Below, one piece after another: positions 53,809 to 64,000 of a stretch of 64,000 bases of DNA. This DNA comes from Hyphomicrobiales bacterium (GTDB taxonomy: Bacteria > Pseudomonadota > Alphaproteobacteria > Rhizobiales > Beijerinckiaceae). The notes under the pieces were generated by a model. It was not told where the DNA came from. It worked only from the letters and a program-made list of their open reading frames with translations, and made no database searches. Numbering within the stretch: position 1 is the stretch's first letter; each line of letters opens with the position of its first letter. The stretch covers positions 1 to 64,000 of the forward strand of contig JAIXUP010000048.1 of assembly GCA_027483505.1 (NCBI GenBank), in the 5' to 3' direction. Both the position numbers and the translations under genes were made by a program.

Positions 53809-54210
53809 TCAGTTCTTCCGCCACAGCGGCCTGAGCTTCAGAAAGCCGCGATAGGCGATCTCCAGCACCCATGGCAGCGGCGGCACGGACGCGATGCGGC
53901 CCAGCAGCCGGAAGCGCGGCGTGGCGCGCCACAGGGCGATGAAGGCGGGCGCACCCGACACGATGTCGCCGGAACCAAGCCGGACGTGGAAACGCGCCAG
54001 TGCCTCGTCGCGGCTGACGCCATCAGGCAGCGCCGCGCCCTCCGCCATGATGTTCTCGAAGGCGGGTCGATCCGGCGCGCCATCGCTCAGCCGCTGGTAC
54101 AGCGCGATCTCGCGCGAGCACACGGGACAGGCGCCATCATAATAGACGGCGCAGGCGGCGGCAGGGTCGGGCTGGAAGGCTGATGCGTGCTGAGCTGACA
54201 TGACAGTCAT
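53809..54210 (-). CDS. DCC family thiol-disulfide oxidoreductase-like protein (DUF393)
   Basis: The 133-residue protein has the family signature VYYDGACPVCSREIALYQ, with the DxxCxxC motif near residue 26. The DCC family is thioredoxin-like, with redox function predicted but rarely tested. AAGG precedes the ATG at 54210; ATG 54201 is an alternative. It is convergent with the EamA gene. Confidence 0.85.
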   Translation of the reverse strand: MTVMSAQHASAFQPDPAAACAVYYDGACPVCSREIALYQRLSDGAPDRPAFENIMAEGAALPDGVSRDEALARFHVRLGSGDIVSGAPAFIALWRATPRFRLLGRIASVPPLPWVLEIAYRGFLKLRPLWRKN

Positions 54211-54251
54211 GTGGCCCTTGCCGGATCGTGCGGCAAGCGTGTCGAAAGGTC

Positions 54252-54446
54252 TCAGAACGCCTTGGGCAGACCGGCCTTCTTCAGGATCGCATTCGCCAGG
54301 TGCCGGGACTTGGTTCCGGAATCCAGCGTGACGGCTACGCCGGTTATGCGGTTGATCCAGATTTCGTGGTCACCCTTGCCCTGTCGCAACAGCTCGAAAC
54401 CGCCGCGCCGCAGGATGCGCTTAAGCTCCGGGCCGATTTCACCCAT
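54252..54446 (-). CDS. hicA: HicA family toxin-like protein
   Basis: The 64-residue protein fits HicA: a short double-stranded RNA-binding fold with the catalytic histidine in GKGDHEIWI and a C-terminal RHLANAILKKAGL. HicA toxins cleave mRNAs. It follows the HicB/DUF1902-like gene by 6 bp, so the pair is co-transcribed with the antitoxin first. Confidence 0.83.
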   Translation of the reverse strand: MGEIGPELKRILRRGGFELLRQGKGDHEIWINRITGVAVTLDSGTKSRHLANAILKKAGLPKAF

Positions 54447-54452
54447 CTCCGA

Positions 54453-54668
54453 TCAAGCAGCCCTGACGGTGTCAGAAACCTTGAAAGTCAGGTCGATGCG
54501 GATTTCGTCGGTTGTTTCGAGAAAATCCGGAACGATCAGCCGCAGCCGTTCGCGGAGCGCTTCTATGGTTTCGGCTTCCGTGGCGATCCCGAGGTCACCG
54601 ACGGCGGCGGCCCACCAGACGCCCGCCTCCTCATCCCATTCAGCTTCAAACTGCACGATACGCAGCAT
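54453..54668 (-). CDS. HicB/DUF1902-like antitoxin
   Basis: The 71-residue protein has the HicB/DUF1902 pattern: FEAEWDEEAGVWWAAA, then IATEAETIEALRERLRLIVPDFLE. No DNA-binding tail is visible, so autoregulation may be weak. The ATG at 54668 has AGGAG upstream; an ATG at 54710 would extend it by 14 residues. It neutralises the HicA-like protein encoded immediately downstream by inference from the pair. Confidence 0.78.
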   Translation of the reverse strand: MLRIVQFEAEWDEEAGVWWAAAVGDLGIATEAETIEALRERLRLIVPDFLETTDEIRIDLTFKVSDTVRAA

Positions 54669-54734
54669 GTCTGTGCTCCTGATCGAGGTGCACAGTACCA
54701 CGCCGCGCATGTCCGGACCACTGTCCTTGCCCGC

Positions 54735-56324
54735 TTAGAACGAGAGCCTTCTCGCCCGCTTCACCTGCGGGATCGCCTCGATCTTCTTGAGCAGGGCGTC
54801 ATCGACACGCTCGTCGACGGCGACATAGCAGATCGCGTCGCCGCCCGGCTTGTCGCGCCCGAGGTTGAAGGTGGCGACGTTGACGCCGGCATTGCCCAGC
54901 AGCGAGCCGAAGGCGCCGATGAAGCCCGGCTTGTCGTCGTTGCGGATGTAGATCATGTGCGGCGCGAAGGCGGCATCGACCTTGATGTCGCGGATTTCGA
55001 CGATGCGCGGCACGCCGTCCGACAGCACCGTGCCGACGGCATGGCGCGGCATGTCCTCGGCCTCGACGACGATCCTGATTGAGCTTTCCAGATTGCCGGG
55101 GGCCTCACGCTTGACCTCGTCGACGGTGATGCCCTTGTCCTTGGCGATGGCCTGCGCGTTGACCATGTTGATGCCTGGCATGAACGGGCGAAGCACGCCG
55201 GCGATCGCAGCCGACGTCATCGGCTTCACGTTCAGCTCCGCCACCTTGCCTTCATAGACGATGCGGATCGCCTTCACCGAGCTCTCGGTAAGCTGGCCCA
55301 GGAACGAGCCGAGCTTCTCGGCCAGCGCCACGAACGGCTTCACGCGCGGCGCTTCCTCAGCGGAGATCGACGGGAAGTTGACGGCGTTGGTGATCGCGCC
55401 CTTGAGCAGGTAATCGCTCATCTGCTCGGCCACCTGCAGCGCCACGTTTTCCTGCGCTTCGGAGGTCGACGCGCCGAGATGCGGGGTGCAGATCACGTTC
55501 TCCAGGCCGAACAGCGGGTTGGTTTCGGCCGGCTCCTCGGAGAACACGTCGAAGGCGGCGCCGGCGACATGGCCTGTCTTGATCGCGTCGGCCAAGGCCT
55601 GCTCATCGACAAGGCCGCCACGGGCGCAATTGACGATGCGCACGCCCTTCTTCGTCTTCGCCAAAGCCTCACGAGACAGGATGTTCTTCGTCTGCTCGGT
55701 CATCGGCACATGCAGCGTGATCACGTCGGCGCGGGCGAGCAGCGCATCAAGTTCGACCTTCTCAACGCCGAGGGTGACGGCGCGCTCCGGCGTCAGATAA
55801 GGATCATAGGCAATCACCTTCATGCCGATGCCCTGCGCCTTGCGGGCCACGATCGAGCCGATGTTGCCGGCTCCGATCAGGCCAAGCGTCTTGGCTTCGA
55901 GTTCGACACCCATGAAACGGTTCTTCTCCCACTTGCCGGCTTGCGTGGAGAGGTCAGCAGCGGGGATCTGGCGGGCCAGCGCGAACATCAGTGCAATCGC
56001 ATGCTCAGCGGTTGTGATTGAATTGCCGAAGGGCGTGTTCATCACGATGATGCCGCGAGCGGTGGCGGCGGGAATGTCGACATTGTCGACGCCGATGCCG
56101 GCGCGGCCGATCACTTTCAGCCTTGTCGCGCTTTCAAGCAGTTTGGCTGTCGCCTTCGAGGCCGAGCGGATGGCCAAGCCGTCATACTCGCCGATCATCG
56201 CGGCGAGCTTGTCCTTGTCCTTGCCGAGGGCTGGATCGAAGGTCACGTCGATGCCGCGATCCTTGAAGATCTGCACGGCGGCGGGAGAGAGGGCATCGGA
56301 GATGAGGACGCGGGGAGCGGTCAT
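54735..56324 (-). CDS. serA: D-3-phosphoglycerate dehydrogenase
   Basis: The 529-residue enzyme carries the NAD-binding motif GAGNIG (151-156), catalytic R235 (NCARGG), E264 and H282 (PHLGAS), an intervening domain and a C-terminal ACT domain (about 450-529) for serine binding. It starts phosphorylated serine synthesis. The start at 56324 has AAGGTG upstream. It follows serC by 105 bp, with a terminator hairpin in between. Confidence 0.96.
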   Translation of the reverse strand: MTAPRVLISDALSPAAVQIFKDRGIDVTFDPALGKDKDKLAAMIGEYDGLAIRSASKATAKLLESATRLKVIGRAGIGVDNVDIPAATARGIIVMNTPFGNSITTAEHAIALMFALARQIPAADLSTQAGKWEKNRFMGVELEAKTLGLIGAGNIGSIVARKAQGIGMKVIAYDPYLTPERAVTLGVEKVELDALLARADVITLHVPMTEQTKNILSREALAKTKKGVRIVNCARGGLVDEQALADAIKTGHVAGAAFDVFSEEPAETNPLFGLENVICTPHLGASTSEAQENVALQVAEQMSDYLLKGAITNAVNFPSISAEEAPRVKPFVALAEKLGSFLGQLTESSVKAIRIVYEGKVAELNVKPMTSAAIAGVLRPFMPGINMVNAQAIAKDKGITVDEVKREAPGNLESSIRIVVEAEDMPRHAVGTVLSDGVPRIVEIRDIKVDAAFAPHMIYIRNDDKPGFIGAFGSLLGNAGVNVATFNLGRDKPGGDAICYVAVDERVDDALLKKIEAIPQVKRARRLSF

Positions 56325-56419
56325 GGGAGCACCTTGTGATGAGGCAGTGGGAATTGGGCCGTCGGCAGTCATGGAGTCGCTGGCTGCGACCGCCCGACGC
56401 CTTCAGCCGATTGCCGGAA

Positions 56420-56443
56420 AGAAAGCCGCTCAGGCGGCTTTCT
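56420..56443 (-). terminator. Intrinsic-terminator-like hairpin with the serC stop codon in its loop
   Basis: AGAAAGCCGC (56420-56429) and GCGGCTTTCT (56434-56443) form a perfect 10-bp stem around the 4-base loop 56430-56433. The serC TGA stop (56430-56432) is in the loop, so translating ribosomes would melt it. On the minus strand it is followed by TTCC, giving a broken T-rich tract. It lies between serC and serA. Confidence 0.75.
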
Positions 56444-57638
56444 GAAGCTTTGCTTTCTCGGCGGCAAAGGCGCGCTCGATCCAGGGCAGCAGCGCTTTCA
56501 CATCACGCGTCTGCACGGTGGCGCCGCACCAGATGCGAAGCCCGGGAGGGGCATCGCGATAATGGCCGAGATCAAGGCCGACACCTTCCTTCTCCAGATA
56601 GGCGACGACGCCCTTGGCGAAGTTCGCCTGGGCCTCGGCCGAGAGCGCGGTCACGGCCGGATCGGTGAACTTCAGGCAGACCGAGGTGTTCGAGCGTGTC
56701 TTTGGCTTCACTGCGAGGAAGTCCACCCATGGGGTCACCTTGACCCAGGAGGCAATCGCGCGGGCATTGGCGTCGGCACGCTTGATCAGGCCGGTCAGGC
56801 CGCCGACCTTCTTGGCCCAGGTCAGCGCGTCGATGTAGTCCTCGACGCAGAGCATCGATGGCGTGTTGATGGTCTCGCCTTCGAAGATGCCCTTGATCAG
56901 CTTGCCGCCAGAGGTCAGGCGGAAGATTTTCGGCAGGGGCCAGGCCGGCTTGTAGCTTTCGAGGCGGGCGACGGCGCGGGGGCTCAGGATCAGCATGCCG
57001 TGCGCCGCTTCCCCGCCCAGCGCCTTCTGCCAGGAGAAGGTGGTCACATCGAGCTTGGACCAGTCCATGCGCTGCGCGAAGGCTGACGAGGTCGCATCGC
57101 AGAAGGTCAGGCCTTCGCGGTCCGCCGCGATCCAGTCCGCGTCGGGAACGCGCACGCCGGATGTGGTGCCGTTCCAGGTGAAGCAGACGTCGCGGGTCCT
57201 GGTGTCGATCTTCCTCAGGTTCGGCAACTCGCCATAGGGGGCGGTCACCGTCTGGCAATCGGCGAGCTTGAGCTGCTTGACGGCGTCCGTCACCCAGCCT
57301 TCGCCGAAACTCTCCCAGGCCGCCATGGTGACAGGCCGTGCGCCGAGCATGGTCCACATCGCCATCTCGTAGGCGCCGGTGTCGGAGGCCGGCACGATGC
57401 CGATCAGATAGTCGGCAGGCACCTCGAGAACCTCGCGCGTCAGATCGATCGCAAGCTTGAGCTTGGCCTTGCCGAGCTTCGCGCGGTGCGAGCGCCCAAG
57501 CGCTGCATCAGAAAGATTTTTGAGGGACCATCCAGGGCGCTTGGCGCAGGGACCGGATGAGAAATTCGGAACGCGAGGTCTTTTCAAACCTTGTTCGCGC
57601 GGCAGGGTTCCGCCGGCGGCGGTGGTGTTCGTCGTCAT
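56430..57638 (-). CDS. serC: Phosphoserine aminotransferase (long Rhizobium/Methanosarcina type)
   Basis: The 402-residue PLP enzyme converts 3-phosphohydroxypyruvate to phosphoserine. The PLP lysine is in [10 protein letters not shown], and [16 protein letters not shown] is the family N-terminus. The length and pattern fit the long type rather than the E. coli form (about 360). The ATG at 57638 has GGAGAC upstream. The leader has several hairpins (57639-57745). It forms an operon with serA. Confidence 0.95.
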   Translation of the reverse strand: MTTNTTAAGGTLPREQGLKRPRVPNFSSGPCAKRPGWSLKNLSDAALGRSHRAKLGKAKLKLAIDLTREVLEVPADYLIGIVPASDTGAYEMAMWTMLGARPVTMAAWESFGEGWVTDAVKQLKLADCQTVTAPYGELPNLRKIDTRTRDVCFTWNGTTSGVRVPDADWIAADREGLTFCDATSSAFAQRMDWSKLDVTTFSWQKALGGEAAHGMLILSPRAVARLESYKPAWPLPKIFRLTSGGKLIKGIFEGETINTPSMLCVEDYIDALTWAKKVGGLTGLIKRADANARAIASWVKVTPWVDFLAVKPKTRSNTSVCLKFTDPAVTALSAEAQANFAKGVVAYLEKEGVGLDLGHYRDAPPGLRIWCGATVQTRDVKALLPWIERAFAAEKAKLQKAA

Positions 57639-57745
57639 CAATGTCTCCATCCTCACAGATGGGTGTCTCCCGTTGGGGGGAGATGACCCGTTGACGGGGA
57701 TAGGGGAGATGACCCGAAAGGTCAACCGCGTTTATCGGCCGGTCA
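57639..57745 (-). promoter_or_regulatory. Structured 5' leader of serC, candidate serC RNA motif
   Basis: On the minus strand the leader reads as successive hairpins: TTGACC/GGGTCA, CCCG/CGGG, TCTCCC/GGGAGA and CCATC/GATGG, the last adjoining the ribosome site GGAGAC. The phrase CGGGTCATCTCCCC occurs twice. A conserved cis-regulatory RNA, the serC motif, is reported upstream of alphaproteobacterial serC, and the position fits, but I cannot check the consensus here. Confidence 0.6.
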
Positions 57746-57767
57746 GGCGGCTGGCCTCACAATGCAA

Positions 57768-57793
57768 ACGGCGCGCCCTTGCGGGCGCGCCGT
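57768..57793 (-). terminator. Intrinsic terminator of the outer membrane protein gene
   Basis: ACGGCGCGCCC (57768-57778) and GGGCGCGCCGT (57783-57793) form an 11-bp stem with a 4-base loop, 24 bp past the OMP stop. On the minus strand TTTG follows. The stem is GC-rich and stable. Confidence 0.75.
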
Positions 57794-57816
57794 CGGCAGA
57801 TCAGGGACTGATCGGA

Positions 57817-58743
57817 TCAGAACTTGCGAACCATCGGGGCGGGAGCGAAGACGGGCTCCGGACCGCCGCAACAATCGCCGCCGTTCAGCATCCAGCGCAT
57901 GCCGAGCCGGAAGTCGTGGCTGGCGAGATCGCGCAGGCGGATCGTGTCGGCAGGCTGGCCGAGGAGGCCGCCGGTCTCGACCTTGCCCATGTTCAGATAG
58001 CGGTAGCCGACTTCGAGCTTGACGTTGCGCGAGACATCGTAGGAGACGCCGGCCATCACGGCCCAGGCCAGGTCAAGCTTGCTCTTGGAGGCGAAGAAGG
58101 ACTGGGTCGCGCCGAATGGAGCGCCGAAGGTGTTGGTGGCTGGATCGAACACGAACTGTGTGGACGTGTCGTTCACGCTCGAGAAGGTATTGTTGGCGAA
58201 GCCGATGCCGGCGCCGAGGAAGGGCGTCATGCAGCCGAGCTGGCAGAAGGTGCCGAGATCGACATAGGCGTTGGCGAGGAACACCGAGGAGGAGACCGAG
58301 CCGTTGTAGCCGTTGCGCTGGTTGACGAAGCCGGTCGGCACAGCCGCCGCGTTTGCGAAAACGGCCTGGTCCATCGCGCCGAAGCGGGCAGCCGCGCGAT
58401 ACTCGCCGGTCAGGTCGAGGCGGAACCAGTTGTTGAAGGCGTAGCCGATGCCGACGCCGCCGAAGGCTGCCGAGCCGAGGCTGCGGTCGAGGATGGCGAA
58501 GCTGCCCGGGGCTGCAACCACGACCGGTGCGCCATTGGTCAGAACGCTCATGTTCGGACGGGTGTAGGCGCCAACGCCGATGTCGCCACGCAGGTAAAGC
58601 CCGCCGGACGAGACGGTGCCGCGCAGCGGCGCGTCGAAGCCGTGGCCTGGAGGTGGCGGTGCGGGGAGGTCCCCTGCGGTGGCGTAGCTCGCAGTTGCCA
58701 TCATCACGGCACCTGCGACAGCGAGACTTTTCAGGCTGCCCAT
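57817..58743 (-). CDS. Outer membrane beta-barrel protein (Omp25/31-like)
   Basis: The 308-residue protein has a signal peptide (AVAGAVMMATASYATA-GD), a proline-rich segment (LPAPPPP) and alternating beta strands (GLYLRGDIGVG, FGGVGIGYAFNNWFRLDLTGEYR, PFLGAGIGFANN, LEVGYRYLNMG), ending in ...APMVRKF with a terminal phenylalanine for BAM recognition. It fits the PF13505 type barrel of rhizobia and Brucella. The start at 58743 has GAGGACA upstream. It has its own terminator. Confidence 0.9.
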   Translation of the reverse strand: MGSLKSLAVAGAVMMATASYATAGDLPAPPPPGHGFDAPLRGTVSSGGLYLRGDIGVGAYTRPNMSVLTNGAPVVVAAPGSFAILDRSLGSAAFGGVGIGYAFNNWFRLDLTGEYRAAARFGAMDQAVFANAAAVPTGFVNQRNGYNGSVSSSVFLANAYVDLGTFCQLGCMTPFLGAGIGFANNTFSSVNDTSTQFVFDPATNTFGAPFGATQSFFASKSKLDLAWAVMAGVSYDVSRNVKLEVGYRYLNMGKVETGGLLGQPADTIRLRDLASHDFRLGMRWMLNGGDCCGGPEPVFAPAPMVRKF

Positions 58744-58907
58744 GATCTTGTCCTCAATGGTTGAGCATGGCGCAAGGCAACCATGCGAAATCACAACGGG
58801 GACAGTTCTGGCAGCTATTCCTTAAAACCAGCTTAACCCTAACACTTAACCATACTGCTCGATGTCTTTGCGCCGTCATTGCGCTTGCATCCTGGCCCGA
58901 AACGACA

Positions 58908-58934
58908 AGGCCCGGTCATGTCATGACCGGGCCT
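58908..58934 (-). terminator. Terminator hairpin of glmM
   Basis: AGGCCCGGTCATG (58908-58920) and CATGACCGGGCCT (58922-58934) form a 13-bp dyad (a practical loop of 5). It lies 27 bp past the glmM stop. On the minus strand TTGTCGTTT follows. The intergenic region 58744-58961 holds nothing else recognised. Confidence 0.75.
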
Positions 58935-58961
58935 CACGGGGGAGGAGAGGGACAGCGGAGA

Positions 58962-60305
58962 TCAGGCTGCGGCTTTGCTCACCGCATCCACGATCTCGTC
59001 GACAACGCGCTCGACAAGATCGCGGTCATCGCCTTCGGCCATGACACGGATGACGGGTTCGGTTCCGGAAGGGCGGATGACGAGCCGGCCGCCATTGCCC
59101 AGCTTCTTGCGGGCATCGTCGATGGCCGAGACCACGCTCGAGGTCTCCAGCGGCTTGCCGCTCTTGTAGCGCACGTTCTTCAGGATCTGCGGCAGGGGCT
59201 CGAAGCAGTGGCAGACTTCGCTGACAGGCTTGTCGGAACGCTGCACCACCGCCATGAGCTGCAGCGCGGCCACCAGGCCATCGCCGGTGGTGGAATAGTC
59301 GGACAGGATGATGTGCCCGGACTGCTCGCCGCCGAGATTGTAGCCGTGCTCGCGCATGTGCTCGAGGACGTAGCGGTCGCCCACGGCGGTGCGGGCCAAC
59401 GTCAGCCCGATTCCGGACAGGTAGCGCTCAAGCCCGAGGTTTGACATGACTGTTGCAACGATGCCGGGCGCCGAAAGCTGCCCTTCGTCGCGCCAGCTGG
59501 TGGCAATCACGCCCATGAGCTGATCGCCGTCAACGACCTGTCCGCGCTCGTCGACGATCAGCACGCGGTCCGCATCGCCATCGAGCGCGATGCCGATATC
59601 GGCACGCAATTCGCGGACCTTGCGGATCAGCGCTGCAGGCGCGGTGGAGCCGACATCGTGGTTGATGTTGAAGCCGTCCGGCTCGATGCCGATGGCGATG
59701 ACCTCGGCGCCCAGCTCCCACAAGGCTTCCGGCGCGACCTTGTAACCGGCGCCGTTGGCGCAGTCGACGACAATGCGCAGGCCTTCCAGCGACATGTTGC
59801 GCGGCAAGGTGCGCTTGGCGAATTCGATGTAACGCGCGTGCACGCTTTCGACGCGCTTGGCGCGGCCGATTGATGTGGCCTTGGCCAGATGCAGGGACAG
59901 GTCCGCGTCGATCATCGCCTCGATCTCAAGTTCGACCTCGTCCGACAGCTTGTAGCCGTCGGGCCCGAACAGCTTGATGCCGTTGTCCTCATAAGGGTTG
60001 TGCGACGCCGAGATCATCACGCCGAGATCGGCCCGCATCGAGCGCGTCAGCATGGCCACGGCAGGCGTCGGGATCGGGCCGAGCGGCAGGACGTCGATCC
60101 CGACTGAGAGGAAGCCTGCCTGCAGGGCCGTCTCGATCATGTAGCAGGACAGCCGGGTGTCCTTGCCGATCACGACCCGGTGGCGGTGCTCCCCGCGGTT
60201 GAAGGCCAGCCCGGCGGCCTGACCGACCTTGAGCGCGAGCTCGGGTGTGATGATCTTGTTGGCGCGTCCGCGAATGCCGTCCGTGCCGAAATACTTGCGA
60301 ACCAT
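58962..60305 (-). CDS. glmM: Phosphoglucosamine mutase
   Basis: The 447-residue enzyme converts glucosamine-6-phosphate to glucosamine-1-phosphate for cell wall synthesis. It has the active serine S101 in ISASHNP, the metal loop LDGDADR, the sugar loop GGEQSGH and the phosphate loop [20 protein letters not shown] precedes the start. It lies downstream of ftsH in the common tilS-ftsH-glmM order, but the ftsH terminator separates the units. Confidence 0.96.
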   Translation of the reverse strand: MVRKYFGTDGIRGRANKIITPELALKVGQAAGLAFNRGEHRHRVVIGKDTRLSCYMIETALQAGFLSVGIDVLPLGPIPTPAVAMLTRSMRADLGVMISASHNPYEDNGIKLFGPDGYKLSDEVELEIEAMIDADLSLHLAKATSIGRAKRVESVHARYIEFAKRTLPRNMSLEGLRIVVDCANGAGYKVAPEALWELGAEVIAIGIEPDGFNINHDVGSTAPAALIRKVRELRADIGIALDGDADRVLIVDERGQVVDGDQLMGVIATSWRDEGQLSAPGIVATVMSNLGLERYLSGIGLTLARTAVGDRYVLEHMREHGYNLGGEQSGHIILSDYSTTGDGLVAALQLMAVVQRSDKPVSEVCHCFEPLPQILKNVRYKSGKPLETSSVVSAIDDARKKLGNGGRLVIRPSGTEPVIRVMAEGDDRDLVERVVDEIVDAVSKAAA

Positions 60306-60466
60306 CGTTACATTCCTCTTCGCCCCGGCCCCGATGCGGACATCCGCGCGGAGCCTGCCACCCGCGCCTGCGGCGGCGGCGAGACGGTCATCGGTGTTTA
60401 CCCCAACAGGCTGCCTGAGAGGTGTTCAAATTTTGTAATCATCTGTTTCGACAGGCCCGAGGCTGC

Positions 60467-60495
60467 AAAAACGCCCGCATCCGGGGATGCGGGCG
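60467..60495 (-). terminator. Intrinsic terminator of ftsH
   Basis: CGCCCGCATCC (60472-60482) and GGATGCGGGCG (60485-60495) form an 11-bp stem. On the minus strand it is followed directly by TTTTT (60467-60471). It starts 31 bp after the ftsH stop. This is the clearest terminator in the window. Confidence 0.92.
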
Positions 60496-60525
60496 CCTTG
60501 CAGACAAGCGTGCGGCTGGCGCCCG

Positions 60526-62445
<1,920 letters not shown>

Positions 62446-62503
62446 GCCTGCATCCGTTCTGCCGGCTCCGCATCCGCATCGGCGAAGCAAGGCGTTTCCA
62501 GCC

Positions 62504-63595
62504 CTATGTAGTTCTCTGCCTGCCCCTTGCCAAGGCATCGTCGCTCAACAGGGTTGACGCACCCCGGCGGCGTGATGCCTCGGGCCGCGCCGACAGGATT
62601 GCGCCGGCGCTCAGCGTCAGGATCTGGCGTCCGAGCGAGCGGCGCAGCGCGGCCCCCTCCGAAAGGGCCACGCGAAACGCGCTGGCGCAGGCTTCGACGC
62701 GCTGGAGGCGAAGCTCCGGCCGCGGCGTGTCGCGCGATGTGTCGTCCGCCGCGATGACAAGGTCCTCCAGGACGCGGATCTGGATGGCCACCGGTCTGGC
62801 GAACAGCCTGCCAGCGTCAAGCCGCCACAGACAGTCCAACGGGTCGAGACGGCAGTCCTGCGAGGCCTCTTGCGCCATCTGCCGCAGCGCCGCATCCGCT
62901 TGCGCCATCCGCAGGGCGAAGACCGCGAGGCGTCCTGCGTCGAGGCCATTCTGCTCCAGCAGGGGCATGATGGCGCGCCAGCGCGCACGGGCAAAGCGCG
63001 GATCGTGATTGGATGGATCGGCGCTGAAACGCCAGCCATGGTGCAGGCAGGTCGCCACAAGCCGCTCTTTCGCGATGTCGAGCAATGGGCGGACATGGCT
63101 GAGGCCGCGCGTCCGGCCCTGGCGTTCCATGCCCGACAGGCCAGTCAGGCCCGAGCCCCGCGACAGCCGCATCAGCACCGTCTCGGCCTGGTCATCAAGC
63201 GTATGTGCGGTCAGCATGATGGTGGCGCCGAGGTTTGCCGCATGGTCCGCCAGAAGCCGGTAACGGGCTGCGCGCGCCGCAGCCTGAAGGCCGGTGGCCG
63301 GCTTTGCGCCGGTCCAGCACAGGATTGCAGCATCGAGGCCAAGGCCCCCAGCAACGTCGAGGACCGACCTCGCTTCTTCCGCAGAAGCCTCACGCAGGCC
63401 ATGATCGACCACCGCCACCGCAGGCGGCGGCTCGGCATGCCGGCGGGCCCAATCGGCGACGAGGCCCATCATGGCGACGGAGTCCGGTCCGCCGGAGACG
63501 GCAAGCAGAAGGCGTTCGCCGGTGAGGCAAGCGAAGCGGTCGTCACACTCCGCAGCGGAGACCGGCAGGGCCGTCCGAGCGATGCGGGCGTCCAT
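62504..63595 (-). CDS. tilS: tRNA(Ile)-lysidine synthetase
   Basis: The 363-residue protein has the PP-loop SGGPDS (34-39), the [21 protein letters not shown] motif and a C-terminal region. It modifies the wobble C of tRNA-Ile(CAT) to lysidine with lysine and ATP. The start at 63595 shares its A with the upstream stop (TGATG), so translation is coupled. It is near ftsH, as usual. Confidence 0.94.
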   Translation of the reverse strand: MDARIARTALPVSAAECDDRFACLTGERLLLAVSGGPDSVAMMGLVADWARRHAEPPPAVAVVDHGLREASAEEARSVLDVAGGLGLDAAILCWTGAKPATGLQAAARAARYRLLADHAANLGATIMLTAHTLDDQAETVLMRLSRGSGLTGLSGMERQGRTRGLSHVRPLLDIAKERLVATCLHHGWRFSADPSNHDPRFARARWRAIMPLLEQNGLDAGRLAVFALRMAQADAALRQMAQEASQDCRLDPLDCLWRLDAGRLFARPVAIQIRVLEDLVIAADDTSRDTPRPELRLQRVEACASAFRVALSEGAALRRSLGRQILTLSAGAILSARPEASRRRGASTLLSDDALARGRQRTT

Positions 63596-64000
63596 CAGCC
63601 ATTGCAGCGGGCGCGACGCTGCTCGCGCTCCACACCCTGCCGGACATTGGCCGAGGACTGCGGATACTTCACGCCGAGCTGCGCGTAGGTGGCGCAGGCC
63701 TGCTCGCGTGCGCCGAGTGCGTTGAGGGACATGCCGAGGCGCAGCATGGCGTCCGGTGCGATCGGTGCGCCCGCATGTTCGGTCGTGACCTTGAGGTATT
63801 GCTCCGCTGCTTCCTTGTGGCGGCTGCGGCGAAAATAGCTTTCGCCAAGCCAATACGTGGCGTTCGGCACCAGCTGGCTGCGCGGATAGGACTGCAGGAA
63901 CTGCCGGAAGGCCATTTCAGCGTCTTCGAACTGGCGCGCAGCAATCGACGCGTAGGCGGCGTCATAGCTCTCGCGCGGCGTGCCCGGGGCCGTGGCCACT
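63595..64000 (-). CDS. cpoB: Tol-Pal system protein YbgF/CpoB, C-terminal part (cut by window edge)
   Basis: About 134 codons of the C-terminus are present; the gene continues past the window. The sequence holds tetratricopeptide repeats (SYDAAYASIAARQFEDAEMAF, NATYWLGESYFRR, KEAAEQYLKVT, DAMLRLGMSLNALG) typical of the CpoB periplasmic domain, which links Tol-Pal to cell wall synthesis. The order cpoB-tilS-ftsH supports it. Confidence 0.88.
   Translation of the reverse strand, partial: VATAPGTPRESYDAAYASIAARQFEDAEMAFRQFLQSYPRSQLVPNATYWLGESYFRRSRHKEAAEQYLKVTTEHAGAPIAPDAMLRLGMSLNALGAREQACATYAQLGVKYPQSSANVRQGVEREQRRARCNG

Overview
This window is GC-rich DNA from an alphaproteobacterium, most likely of the order Hyphomicrobiales (Rhizobiales). 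The evidence is the tail-end order cpoB/ybgF-tilS-ftsH-glmM, a serC-serA operon with the long Rhizobium-type SerC, rpoH beside purA, an Omp25/31-like outer membrane protein, and a rhizobial-type palindromic repeat. The genus cannot be named from the sequence alone. I saw no transposase, phage gene, CRISPR array, rRNA or replication origin. The only stretch over 300 bp without an intact gene is 88-710, which holds two gene remnants and a hairpin.

Region 1-32.7 kb is an accessory catabolic and uptake region. (a) Positions 1-637 hold the end of an unidentified gene, a decayed copy of a sugar-binding-protein gene and an orphan secretion-signal remnant. (b) Positions 711-2350 hold a LysR regulator divergent from a methyltransferase. 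(c) Positions 2357-10540 hold a LacI-controlled carbohydrate locus: binding protein, two permeases, an unrecognised helical protein and a family 2 glycosidase, with a DapA-family aldolase and an MFS exporter beyond. (d) Positions 11961-16473 hold a DapA-like aldolase, a GntR regulator and a TRAP transporter in one operon, divergent from a second sugar ABC transporter (16649-19798). Neither sugar ABC system has an ATPase gene here. (e) Positions 19804-27623 hold a seven-gene operon with a D-carbamoylase-type amidohydrolase, a flavin reductase, an epimerase and a dipeptide-type ABC transporter with a fused double ATPase. (f) Positions 27902-32614 hold a five-gene operon with a second dipeptide-type transporter lacking ATPases, an ATC-hydrolase-like protein and a dehydrogenase. 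The ATC-hydrolase and carbamoylase families act in succession in the known thiazoline-to-cysteine route, so (e) and (f) may form one pathway.

Region 32.8-45 kb is mixed: tRNA-Gln, glycerol kinase, a receiver protein whose phosphorylation aspartate is replaced by glutamate, exopolyphosphatase, RlmE, a bifunctional mannose-1-phosphate guanylyltransferase with an AGE-family isomerase, and a third, complete dipeptide-type ABC operon.

Region 45-64 kb is mainly housekeeping: tRNA-Glu, an RluA-family pseudouridine synthase, rpoH, a membrane-anchored proline-rich protein, purA, a MuiA-like protein, an amidotransferase, an EamA exporter, a DCC protein, a hicBA-type toxin-antitoxin pair, serC-serA with a structured leader and an internal terminator, an outer membrane protein, glmM, ftsH, tilS and a partial cpoB. 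Several convincing intrinsic terminators mark the transcription units. Most multi-gene operons show ATGA stop/start overlaps, and hairpins follow five of the six solute-binding-protein genes.
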